NCBI RefSeq assembly: GCF_001039355.2
Contig: NW_019773659.1
Coordinates: forward strand, 480,504 to 521,421
Direction: 5' to 3'
Source of the DNA: Lingula anatina
Taxonomy: Eukaryota > Brachiopoda > Lingulata > Lingulida > Lingulidae
DNA: 40,918 bases
Shown: piece after piece, positions 22,851 through 33,544 of the stretch
How positions within the stretch are numbered: position 1 is the first letter of the stretch
How the letters are laid out: each line of letters opens with the position of its first letter
Program-made: the position numbers and the translations under genes
The notes under the pieces: model-generated
What the model saw: the letters and a program-made list of their open reading frames with translations, nothing else
What the model was told of the DNA's origin: nothing
The model's database searches: none

Positions 22851-23236
22851 ATTAAACTTATTATATAGCACCTGTTGAACGAGCTTAACATAAATAGATA
22901 AATACAATGCAATCCATAAGTTCAATCCGATTCGCATGCAGCAGCAGGACGTCAGATTCAAGGAACAATACAACAACCAATCCCTTCCGTCGGCTCTTGA
23001 TTAAGATGTCTTCAAGAAGGACTTCGTCCAATGAGAGGTGTTTTCAACACAACTGACATTTCTATAAGGGGCATTATATTAATAGCCTCAAACAAATTAA
23101 TGGGCGGGTATTCCATGACTGGAAACCTATTTAAACAGCTACGGTATGTAAAAGAACCGCACTGCAGTGAAAAGGTCCGTCCGAGTTGTAACACAGACAA
23201 ACAAATTTTGAGAGCAACTGTAGCTTTTGTTTCCAC

Positions 23237-24491
23237 ATGCAGAATATCAATATGGCCATTTACCAGGTTAGCAGTGTTATAAATCTTCTCATCGTCTCAG
23301 CGTTGTTTTGGCAAGGCAACGGCAGTTTGGTTGCTGCTTCAGCGAACGAAACCGTCAGCAATTCAAAGCATCCCGAGGGCGCGGTGGCTGCTTCAGCGAA
23401 CGAAACCGCCAGTAATACAACGCATCTGACTGCACAAGGAGAACAAACGGTCCCCGCCCCTGAACTAAACAGAAAATCTGAAGAGTATACAGAGTCCAAC
23501 ACTCCATTGTTCACTGACCAGGATAAGTCTACTGGTGGAAAGGGTTTCCCTTGGAACGCAACAACTGCCCTACCCACGTCACTGAAAACTGTAAGCCAGA
23601 ATGTGTCTGAAACCACATCATCACCAATATATACAGCAGCACCAAGCGCCATGCCTAGTCCCTGGAATGACACAACTTTCAAATTAACTTCATTAAAAAG
23701 GTTTTGCGCAACAGGCGATACTGGGTTGGACTTTGTTCAGATATCTTGCTACTGCGACGAATTCTGCAATATATTTGAAGATTGTTGTGAGCCAACTCAT
23801 CCTTGCGACAAAAATTCTTCAGACGCTGAGCACACTAAGACTTCCAATAAGATAGACCTTGGACAAGAAAATATTGGCTGCATATTACATTCTCTCGACT
23901 CTAAATCTGTGTGGGATTTACGCAGTGACTTTTATTGGATGGTATCGTCTTGTCCAAGCTCATGGCTAAATGAAGCAGTACGTGATAAATGTAAGAACAT
24001 CACTGGTGCCGATACCATTGACCGCCATCTGCCCGTATCTGACCCCGTCACAAAACTGACATTTCGAAACAAGTACTGTGCAATGTGCTTTGGCTTTGAA
24101 AAAACTGATAATTGGCATGCTATCTTAACGTGCAGCCGTGATCTGCCAAGCACCACATTGAATGTCAATACAATGACGAGCATAACTGATGTGTTGAAGG
24201 TTGCACATGAGAACCCGTACTGTATGATGTATTTTGACTCACCAGCCACCACCCCTGGAAGGCCATGTTTGCCAAACGACAGGCCTAGTGACATAAACTG
24301 GAAGCGGATTACTGAAAGCGATTGTAGCAAAAAAACTGACCCCAAGCACAAGGAACTTTGTTCTTCGGGACCACAATTGTTTACTTATGTTCAAGGAAGA
24401 CAAGGTCTTTACATGAGAAATGCATTCTGCTGGAAGTGCCTATACGCCAGTGACGTCACACTGAGGGTGGAGCCGTGTCCTTCAGAATTAG
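23237..24491 (+). CDS. Receptor-like protein, exon 1: signal peptide, somatomedin-B and Cys-rich ectodomain
   Basis: The first ATG is 23237; the sixth codon, ATG 23252, has the better start context (A at -3, G at +4). A signal peptide follows (INLLIVSALFW). Next comes a Ser/Thr/Asn-rich segment with two copies of AASANET and several N-glycosylation sequons. From about residue 156, CATGDTGLDF...CYCDEFCNIFEDCC is a somatomedin-B domain. Then comes a Cys-rich region with FYWMVSSCPSSW, FRNKYCAMCFGF and MRNAFCWKCLY, a pattern I know from ectodomains of secretin/methuselah-like receptors in marine invertebrates. The exon probably ends at 24491 (TTAG then GTGTGT); reading through stops at 24520. The ectodomain would lie outside the cell or in the secretory path. 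Function is unknown. Confidence 0.8.
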
Positions 24492-27074
24492 GTGTGTTTT
24501 TTACAGTGATCATCTGTTAGTTTGCTTGCCTGCATGCTATGGCATTATATTTGAATGAACCTGTAATGTTAAAACACATACCTGTACATGTGCATTGCTG
24601 TTACAAATAACTCTTTCTAGCTCATTCCCACGCCAAAGCTCAAACACATTTCAAACATTTTGCTTTTTCGCGTCATCGACACCATTCATATTTTCCTTCT
24701 GTCTTACATGATAAATCAAGTGATGAATCATATATCTTCAAAATGTGAAACAAAGGACAAATTTAGGTTTGTGCTTCTCTTTGTTTCTTCCTTTGTATTC
24801 TTGTAAAGCTTTAATACACTGTTAAAACAGTGTTTAGCATTTAAACTCATACAATACACGTTTAGCACCTGAACGCATTTAGAAATATGTGTAAATTAAA
24901 GCTTAACACGTATAGCTTTTCAGGATCCTCACAGAAGAAAATGCTAGACACGTTTAACAGTGTTACACGTTAAGCTATGTGTCTAGCTTCATCGGCATAT
25001 GATTCTATAATAGTTTATCACAATTGGTTAAGCACACTGCCAAAGCGCTTCCTCAGCTAAGCGCGTGGAGCTGCTTAACATATGAAGCTGCTATAAGTGC
25101 GGAATTCCTAAACGCGTGGAGCTGCTGAACAACACGTTTAGCTTTTCAAGCATCTCACAGAAGAAAATGCTTTACATGCTTAGAGGTGTCGCACTTTTAG
25201 CTAAGTGATTAGTTTCACCGGCATATGATCCCATAACAAGTCTATTACAAGGCAACAATTTGGCATGACACTTCCCCTTGTTAACGTGTAGAGCTGCTGA
25301 AGGCGTGGAGCAGCCTGCTCGAACGCTTTATGTCCTTCCTTGCAGTAACCTGTGCTTATTTAAAATAGGCATATTCAGTAATAATCCAAATAACAAATAA
25401 CGTTTTCACGACGTTATCAAATGGTTACATGCTGGTAATGGTTAAGAACAGTATGGTAAAGTTATGGGTGTTTTAACTCCATGCAAAATGATGTCCCAGT
25501 TTACAAAACACATAGTAACGTTATAATTTGTAGAAAGATTCGAAAACCATTTCTTCAGAGTTTTATCAGTGTTTTTATAAGATTCTGGAAAAACATTATA
25601 CGATGTTTTGAAAACCTTTACTTATAAATAACCAAAACACTTCTTACGCTGTTTGAACTACATTTAGCGGTTAATTCCAAATTGGTAAGTCGGCGATTAG
25701 AGCGGTGCGAATTGTAAAATATTCGAACTATCGTTAGATCTACCAAAATAACCAGCATGCCATGAAAGCTTAAATAAACTATTATAAAGAATACCCCGCC
25801 ATCATGCTGATGTTCTATTGTTCCTTACTTCCGGAAAAGATTAAATAGACATCAATACTGTAACGAACTTTATCAAAATATGAAAAAGGGTGTTTTCAAG
25901 TAAAAATGACAATTGTTTATTATACAATATCCTTAGTGAACTATTGAATTTCCCAAACTTGTTTTTCAAAAATACATTCCAATAAACTGTAATATGCTTA
26001 CATGTAGGAGCAAAACGCGCTTAGGGGCCAAACGCGTTGAAAAATGGGAAAAACTAGGGAATGTGTTTAGGAGGTAAACATTGTTTTTACAGTGTAGTTG
26101 TAAAAAGATAACGTTGTCTGGCACGAAATCACAATATGTCTGTGACCTGCTGACAGCTGCAAGGTATGTCATAGCGATGGCCTAGCTATAAGGTTTATTG
26201 ATCTGTGAAGTATTTAGGATTATCCCTCAAATTGTGTGGTGCATAGACTAATATCAATGATTAATTCATTTTTTTTTTGACAACAGCATCGACTTATGTA
26301 ATTTTTTATCTATCTTGATCTATGTTGTCGAATAATATGAATCTCTGTTTTCTAGATATCCTGTGCTCAGTCTTACATTCAAACTCAAAGTTAATTTTTT
26401 AAACACAAATGAATGCTTTTTATCTTTTCCTCACTAGTGTCTTATCCTGTTTCAGTGGCAACACGATAACTTATTAGATAAACACCTCTAAACCTGTAAT
26501 TGTATCATTTAACCCTAAATACTAGCTTAATTTGTAGGTGGTGGAAGGTATTTTGATCCATCAGCTTTCGGTATGCTGATCAATCCATCATCAAGTTTAA
26601 AGCAATGTAAGCAAGAGAAAATAAAGGCAAGTAAATATTTGAATGTTGTCAAGAAAGTTACAATTTGCAAGAATGACTTAGGAATACCTCACGTTTTTTT
26701 TTTTTTTTGGGGGGGGGGGGGGGAGGGGAATTCAGTTCAGAGAAAGCTAAGTATTTGCATGATTCTGGTGATCGAAGTGTCAAATTTATTTTTCCATCAG
26801 ATTTTTCAAGTTCCTTACTTTATTATTCTGAGAGTAAATAGCAGAAATTGCATGGTGTCCATTGCACCACTAAATATAGATGACACTTTCTGTCTCCCTT
26901 TTACAAAATATAGTCAGGGCTCTCAGTGGTCAACAAAACAATTAAATCATGTCCCAGCGTAAATGCTTCTGCGTCCCTTGTGCGTATATATATATGCTTC
27001 ATGTAAAAGTGGCTTGTCCATTACCATAATCAATTACAATATACATACAATTTGTTGTTGTTTTTTTGTTACAG
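24492..27074 (+). other. Intron of the receptor-like gene, carrying a ~1.28-kb repeat element
   Basis: GT at 24492 and AG at 27073-27074 (TTTTTTTGTTACAG) are the apparent borders. The donor leaves phase 1 while the next exon reads in phase 0, so an unseen exon of length 3n+2 may lie inside. I searched the acceptors near 26352 and 26460 without finding a convincing one. A T-run then G-run lies at 26695-26722. Confidence 0.6.
24815..26096. mobile_element. ~1.28-kb non-autonomous DNA transposon in the intron
   Basis: The ends TACACTGTTAAAACAGTGTT (left) and, inverted, TACACTGTAAAAACAATGTT (right) match closely. Inside, a ~120-bp segment is repeated directly: 24908-25028 and 25132-25255 share TAGCTTTTCA, CTCACAGAAGAAAATGCT and GGCATATGAT. 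There is no coding frame of note. The same terminal words recur inside (CAGTGTTTTTATA near 25569), so it may be composite. Confidence 0.6.
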
Positions 27075-27689
27075 GACATCTGCAGCGACGAAAGCGACCA
27101 ATGTTCAAAACCAATGGTATCAATCTACAATATGGATTTCCCCTTGAAACTGGCACTCATTTCCGATGGTCCTCTTAATATCTCTCTAGTCCGTGGAGCT
27201 TGTCGGGTTTTGCCAAACGATGTTAATATGCTACTTTCAAAAGCGCTGCCTCCCATACAAGGCGGCATATGGTTTTTCTCGAATTACCATCTCTCCTCCT
27301 GCATCGAGCTATCTGTGAATAACACCGGGAGAGAATGGCGCAATTTTACCGTTCTAGCAATACGCACCGTGCTGGTGAGGTTGCGGAAAGAGATAAGAAG
27401 TTATCGCGAGGGCCTAAAAATGTTTGAATCCTTTACAGAAAAACTCGACACAGAGCTACGTACAAATGCTAAATTTGCAACATTGAATAATGTCGAATAT
27501 CAGATTATTGTTCTCCTCGATGATACCAAACCCTGCGCCGAGAAGGAGAAATCACCTAAATCGCCAACAGAAGATACACATGGAAATGTCGTGGTTTCAG
27601 GCAGTAACGAACATTTTATTAAAGGGACATTTGCAGTCATTGCTTTTGGTGTCTTTGTTAACATGGGGATTTTTGCTCCTTGTGGCTAA
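27075..27689 (+). CDS. Receptor-like protein, exon 2: juxtamembrane domain and one possible helix
   Basis: This frame starts DICSDESDQCSKPMV after a good acceptor and runs 204 codons. It contains MDFPLKLALI, GACRVL, GGIWFFSN, several conserved-looking Cys and N-glycosylation sequons (NIS, NNT, NFT). It ends in a hydrophobic stretch (GTFAVIAFGVFVNMGIF) and a stop. It lies where family members carry the region just before the seven-helix domain, but no such domain follows in any frame. A neighbouring frame reads LLLVSLLTWGFLLLVAKR over the same DNA, which would be a better single anchor, so a one-base error or frameshift near the end is possible. Direct joining to exon 1 is out of frame. It could be a truncated single-pass or secreted paralogue, or a recent pseudogene. 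Confidence 0.7.
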   Translation, partial: DICSDESDQCSKPMVSIYNMDFPLKLALISDGPLNISLVRGACRVLPNDVNMLLSKALPPIQGGIWFFSNYHLSSCIELSVNNTGREWRNFTVLAIRTVLVRLRKEIRSYREGLKMFESFTEKLDTELRTNAKFATLNNVEYQIIVLLDDTKPCAEKEKSPKSPTEDTHGNVVVSGSNEHFIKGTFAVIAFGVFVNMGIFAPCG

Positions 27690-28176
27690 AAGGACGTCCA
27701 CAGTTTAAAGCACACTGTGGGTTTAGGCAGACATCCCTTAATTGAGCCTGCGATGACCGCTATAAGTCAGATACAAAATGTATGCACTTTAAATGGCCCA
27801 CTAGTTTGATTTTATTATATTGTAAACGCAGCATTTAGCTGTGGAATTTAATGTATGTTATACATTTTATTTTGTCAATACTACTACTGAAAAAAAGCTC
27901 GTCATCGATTTTTCCACTGAGACGCAAATATAATTCTACAGGGTACACTCAATTACAATATGTTTATGAAATGCAAAGAAATTTGAGATAATTGACCTTT
28001 TTGTTTGTGACTTCATAAAGACCCTGTGTAAGATTATTCAGACATATAGACAAACAGAATTTTTTTGAAACGGACATTCAGTGCAAAGTCACCGGGCCTT
28101 AATAGGCATCAAATTACAGACACATCTGTTGCTTTCATAACATGTTTATAAATTATTATATTTGTTCTTTATATTT

Positions 28177-28182
28177 AATAAA
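28177..28182 (+). terminator. AATAAA polyadenylation signal
   Basis: First AATAAA after the receptor-like gene's stop, about 490 bases on. Confidence 0.45.
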
Positions 28183-28554
28183 CGGAATGCATTCATATAT
28201 CAAAAAGTCAGGGAAAATAATATAATCCATTTTATTTTCTTCTCAGAAATTGATGTAGTTGAGAAATATTTATAATCGTTTCAAACTGATGAAAAGTAGT
28301 AAATGCTATGTCTCAAGAATAGATGAACATAATTCCGTTTTTCATTTAGTTTAATGCCAGTGACAGATGCTGGTACCGGTTATGCTTCAGTAAAATCAAA
28401 GAGATATATCTACATCACTTTGGTAATATACTATCCATGGTTTCTACAAATATCCTTTTCCTGTAAAATTCTAGATATTTTACCGATTTTATGTCACTTT
28501 GGATGAAAGCCAAGACAGAACTGTTTATTTTCCTCTGCTCGGCTGCATCAAAAC

Positions 28555-28611
<57 letters not shown>

Positions 28612-30229
28612 TTTGTTTGTTTGTTTGTTTGTTTATTTGTTTTAGTATTATTTCTGCGGTGCATGTGCTAAAACGGCAAAAGGGTACTGAGTATACTCAT
28701 TTGTCTATTGGCGTCAATCCGAGACGTCAACCCGAGACACTACGAAAAATTATAGCAAGTTCCTTTTTGAAAATACAAAAAAATATATATATATATATAT
28801 TTCATAATAAAGGTACCAAATTCCGCGAAACCTACAAACAGACGATAAAACGTTGTTAGCCTCCAGCAGACATGGTTTGTAAACCAACACTTCTCGTGAC
28901 GTCATAACAACAATGATGACATGTGAAATAACAGTATTTTTTCAGCATTGCTGTTTCCCTCCTTACCTCTTTGTCGCATTACTACACATCCATCGACCTT
29001 AGCTACTTCTAAAGTACCCACCTCGATTGTCATACGTATTTACTTAAGTCAACATATTATAGGCAATCTTCTTGCAAATTTATACAGAGTTTTCCAAGGT
29101 TTTCTTGTCTGAAATTTGGCTGAACAGTTCATTGCAGTTGCATCGAGCTTCACTGAAAATGTTTTAAAGATATTAGCTTTTTGTCATTTCCTAACAACTA
29201 AACAATAAACTGAAGCAGAAAGGAAGATAAAGCAGACAGGTTTATGTGGTATGGAGACTTGACCACCGCCAGAGTTTTATTTTATTTCAAATTGTCAGTT
29301 TTAAAACAATTATCAATTCATGTGTGCAGAGACATGAGATTCAAAACACTTATACCCATAATCCTAGTCCAAACATTCTATAAAACAAAACTACTCAATT
29401 ACTTCTGGGGCTTCGTATTAGTGAACTGAATACCGTAAATGGTCATAATCCATAATACACGTATGTATTTACCAACATCTAGTTATCCAGGGAATGTCAA
29501 TGCTCATGGTGAAACGTAATTATAAAAAAAGGAAACACAATGTGGACCATACAACTGTCCCATTAAATTTATATACAGTTGAGGGCTAAAAAAACAGAAA
29601 ATAAGTTTTTTAGACGTACTAACCTCTAATGGCAACAATATATAACCCGTGGTTCATTTAAGCTGTGTTGACTATACAAGTATTTTCACAATCAGCGAAA
29701 AGTTTTGACCCAATTTACAGGGTCATTATCTGATAAAAGATAGCATGGGTAGGCACACACACACTTGCTCTGCAAATATAAGGGAGTTTATAAGTATCTC
29801 ATGGAACAGCTAGAACAGGGAGTAAGGCCTTTTCAAAACTGAGGCCTTTTCATTTTGAATCTAATAAAAAACAAAGATGTAAAAAAAGAAGAAAAAAACA
29901 GACCAGAAAACTTAGAAAATATTTGAATGTAAAGAGAGAAAAATTTTAGAAGAGTGAGAATCCTCTTATCACTACAATGCATAAGCCATAGCAAAACAAA
30001 TATCCTTATATGCTTCACCGTCAACAATGACATCTTACCCCTGTAGAAAACATCGTACGTTAAATTACATTGCTTACTTGCGAAAAAAAAATACTAAAAG
30101 TTTCTTTCACAGGTATTGGCGCGCTTTCCATTATTCCATGGCGCTTGACTCAAGGTTCAACAGATTAACGTTAAAGGAATGAAAATTGTGAAAACTGAAT
30201 CTAGATACACACTGGCATACCAAGTAGCA
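28183..30229. other. Gene-free stretch
   Basis: It holds the TTTA/TTTG microsatellite at 28555-28634 and an AT run at 28783-28800. The open frames are short and mostly driven by the repeats. Nothing else is recognised. Confidence 0.65.
28555..28634. repeat. TTTA then TTTG microsatellite
   Basis: About 14 TTTA units pass into about 5 TTTG units. Confidence 0.9.
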
Positions 30230-30900
30230 CGTGTACGTTTCAAGTTACACTAGACCGTGTCGTGCCCTGTCTTTTAGTCACGCACTGAACTAATTTGTAG
30301 AGAAAAGATAAACCGTGGAGGTGTCACTATATCAGTTAGGAGTCAAGCTACGCGTGTTATTGTTTCTTGTCCTGTTATTAATGGTGATCGGGCTTTTACA
30401 ATCTACGCCCCCAAAAGTATGGATGCGTTACCAAATTCTGTTAGAACAGCAGAAGACTTTGACAGTTTTAAATCTCTTCTAAAGACCCACTTTTTTTAAA
30501 TCTGTCTATTGCTCATAAATTTTTTATATATTTTGACAAAATTGATTTTTTTGTAGTGTCTTAACACTAAAATTAAAATTTTTAATGGTTCCGATGAGTG
30601 TTTTAGATTTAAATATTATAGTAATTTTAATTATTTCAGTTATTTTATCCATTGTAAGGCGCCTTTAGGTAGTATGTAAGGCGCCATAAAAAAATTACTA
30701 TCATTATTAAGTCACTTTCTCATTAGATCTGGTCCAATGATTAGATTATCGAAGTCTTAATAAAAATAATGCACAGTGAAATTCTGGAAATGAAGTTTAA
30801 ATGAAGCTAGGAACAGTGAAAAAAAAAAGATTTGAATCAGTTATATGTACGTTTGTGCGTTCAAAACAAAGTATTTAAAATAGAATTGTACGACAAACAT
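30230..30900. repeat. Further copy of the ~757-bp unit, split by a LINE end
   Basis: GTGCCCTGTC, GTCACGCA, GAGAAAAGATAAACCGTGGA, GTGTCACTATATCAGTTAGGA and TTGTTTCTTGTCCTGT appear in the order seen at 22410-22530 and in the 33545-34330 array. After the LINE insertion the unit resumes at 30711 (GTCACTTTCTC, CAGTGAAATTCTG, AATCAGTTATATGT). Confidence 0.65.
30382..30710 (+). mobile_element. 5'-truncated LINE 3' end (CR1/L2-like)
   Basis: The frame near 30425 reads LPNSVRTAEDFDSFKSLLK followed by THFF and a stop, the typical C-terminus of a LINE reverse-transcriptase protein. An AT-rich 3'UTR follows, ending GTAAGGCGCCATAAAAAAAT and an ATT repeat. Such GGCGC(C/T)AT...ATTATT tails are typical of CR1/L2-type elements. 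TTATTAA flanks both sides (30375-30381 and 30704-30710), though the right copy merges with the tail. The element is dead. Confidence 0.75.
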
Positions 30901-31050
30901 GCAGATTCACACAGTGTACTAACGGTATCAGTCCCACTCTGCAAGGGATTCTTGCTAAATGCAATCAGTAAAATCAGCTTAATTGTCTGACACGCCTTCT
31001 CAATCAGCCGTAGACTTTTGACAGCACTGGCCGTCGTTTGTTTAAACTAA

Positions 31051-31259
31051 GGGACCGTTCATATGAAAAATCTATTTTCTAAAAATCTATTTTCTATTCG
31101 CGGTATCTTGTGATCACTCCGAGCGCAGCCGAGAATTAATTACATCTTTGGAAGTAACTGGGTCGCGCTGCCAGTAATTATGCCGCGGGGTATTCAGGGC
31201 ACAGACCGTGATCACAAGATGCCGCGAGTAGAAAATAGATTTTTCATATGAACGGTCCC
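31051..31259. mobile_element. 209-bp MITE, PIF/Harbinger-like
   Basis: Terminal inverted repeats GGGACCGTTCATATGAAAAA... are perfect over about 31 bases and continue imperfectly to GTGATCAC on both sides. TAA is duplicated at 31048-31050 and 31260-31262, the 3-bp TWA duplication of Harbinger elements. The left arm carries an internal duplication of AAAAATCTATTTTCT. Confidence 0.8.
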
Positions 31260-31275
31260 TAAACGTGTAACCCCC

Positions 31276-31640
31276 ACGGGTCGTAGCACTGGTCATTTTA
31301 GTAAGTATGTCGTCTCGAAACTTCTCATTGTAATTTTAAATCCCCTTTGCTAGCGAATTTTAATGACGATTATTTTATTACATAAAACGTGTTGACATTA
31401 TAATTTCTTCTCTGTTGCCGGACCCACGGGTCGTAGCCCTGGTCATTGTAATTTTAAAGTTTTGAAGTTTTAGAAAACGGTTATAATTCTTCTCTATGAT
31501 CCGACCCCACGTCCCACCGTCTACATCAGTCAAATGTATGGCAATTGAAATTGAAACATCCAGAAAGTGTCCACTTCAAACCTCTTTGTCAGCGAATTTT
31601 AATGACGATTATTTTATTATATAAAACTTATTGACACTTT
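31276..31640. repeat. Two interleaved direct repeats
   Basis: CCACGGGTCGTAGC(A/C)CTGGTCAT occurs at about 31275 and 31422. GCGAATTTTAATGACGATTA with TTTTATTA(C/T)ATAAAA occurs at about 31353 and 31593. There is no coding frame. Confidence 0.7.
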
Positions 31641-31893
31641 AATTTGACGGATTTTACTTCAAATAAAATGTGAAGTGAATTTCCAGAACGTTCGGCAGTT
31701 TTCTTTCAAGATGATTATACAACAGCGTTCCATGTAAAGGTTCCCCGATATATATCATTTTTTTTTAACAGGACTCGGAAGATCCAATATACGTCATTTG
31801 CGGGTAGATAGAGAATAATTATACCATGCTAGAAGCACAAAAGCCTTGTTTGTCTCCGTAATTAAGCGTTCTTTTTTTTTCAGAGATGGACTA

Positions 31894-32045
31894 ATCACGC
31901 ACAGGGTGATCTTTAAGCAAAAATAGAAATAAATGAAAAATGTATCACGCACAGGGTGATATTTGAGCAAAAAAAAACAAATAATTGAAAAATGTATCAC
32001 GCACAGGGTGATCTTTGAGCAAAAATAAAAACAATTGAAAAATGC
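31894..32045. repeat. Three-copy ~51-bp minisatellite with a small hairpin in each unit
   Basis: Units start at 31894, 31944 and 31996 with ATCACGCACAGGGTGAT (ATCAC and GTGAT pair). They continue (C/A)TTT(A/G)AGCAAAAA and end in GAAAAATG. Confidence 0.85.
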
Positions 32046-33069
32046 AAATCTGTAGTTGTTTTTTTTTCTTTTGCACGATAAATTTCCAGTATATTTAACT
32101 TACCATTTACGAACTGTCCAGAACATTTTCAATTCAAAGATCGTGGTGTTGTATTTCCAACAAGCAATCATGTTGTCCGTATGTATTAAACTGGTCAGTT
32201 GAGCCTTTTTTTGTAATAATCCATAATGGCTGGAGAATGTCGGGTGTATGCCTCGTCCAAATGGCAAGAATTTACGAAAATAAATCAGGCAAAAGACTTA
32301 CTAAGGGAGGAAAAGACTTGGCACCCGTTCTCACACATCGCTCCTAGCGGCATAGTGACTGTTTATTTATACACCTCTTGCACTATTTACAAAAAATTGC
32401 GGCAGAAAAAAGACTTACTTAGCGAGACCCTTATACAATGAATAGACCAATAGCCCCTGTGTTCAATAGAATAATATAAATCTTTCCTCGCAAGCAGAAT
32501 AGATTAAACCGCTCGGGCAGTGTTTGAAGGCGTGCATTGCACTAACTGCCCTTGCAGCACTAATGGATAGAAGTACGGGTTTTTTTATCAAAATAAATCA
32601 GTTGAAAAAATATTTACTTTGTTATTTTTTAAAGCTAGGTGAGGATTATGAGCAATAGTGGGAATTCATTAAGTACGCGTTTAATGCAAACAATTTATCA
32701 CCGACGTTAGTAATATACATTTCTTCTGACCCCGCGTAGGGCTTTTGTTGGTGTTGTCTGAACAAATAATACACCATGAACACAAACACAATGTCAACGC
32801 AGGCACATTGCGTTTGGTGAGAGCCGTTGACCAACAATTCTCTACCGTGTGCTGATTAAACTAATAAACTGTTCCTGATTGGGTAAAATGTGCGCATGTG
32901 ACCATGTAACGTTGGTAATTAAGACAGGGAACCCGTCTTTATTTATTTATTTATTTATTTTTTATTGTGAGACCAGGACCAGGACAAAATGTACAAGTCG
33001 TATTGTCACTCTTGTTGGCTTGGAAATGTATAGTTACGTGTACATCATAGACTGCAATAAACAAGCCTG

Positions 33070-33125
33070 AATATTCATCAATATTCCAAAGGATGGACTT
33101 CCCTTAAAACTGGCGATGACGGAGG
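33070..33125 (+). pseudogene. Decayed piece of the receptor-like gene's exon 2
   Basis: CAATATTCCAAAGGATGGAC followed by TTCCCTTAAAACTGGC lines up with exon 2 near 27119-27155 (ATCTACAATATGGATTTCCC, CTTGAAACTGGC). The first part encodes SIF..MDFP as in SIY.MDFP. One C is lost, shifting the frame before LKLA. Similarity then fades. The match is short (about 45 bases), so it is suggestive rather than proven. Confidence 0.5.
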
Positions 33126-33544
33126 CTTTTTTCTTCTCAAAGCTGGAACTCCCACATCTTATTACATTGAAGTTGAAAGATGTGATCACAACAACTATGA
33201 AAATTAGTTCTAATATATAACAAAAAGTTTAAGAGAGGGTCTTCTTTAATCCCTACACAGCATTTTACATGGCAAAGATGACTGCTGGAATTTTACCTTC
33301 CTTTCACCAACATTGCCGTCATGACCTTTAGATGATATAATGTTAAATTGTTTTTCTTAAATTTATTAGATAGACAAAAGAAACGACAGTTATTGTCATT
33401 TTGTCTTTTTTACAGGAAACGGTGTTTTTATATCAGTAAGGCCTACAAATGATATATCAGATTGAATCAAAACAAGTTGCGAAAAAATAAACTAACTTCA
33501 TCAAAATACAGATGGTCGTTTTATGTAATAACCTTCGCGTAACA

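Noticed and set aside
28491-28859. 122-codon open frame
   Set aside because: Translation of the TTTA/TTTG microsatellite.
31894-32045. CRISPR-like repeat array
   Set aside because: Three near-contiguous ~51-bp units with near-identical A-rich intervening parts in an animal genome; a minisatellite, not repeats with unique spacers.
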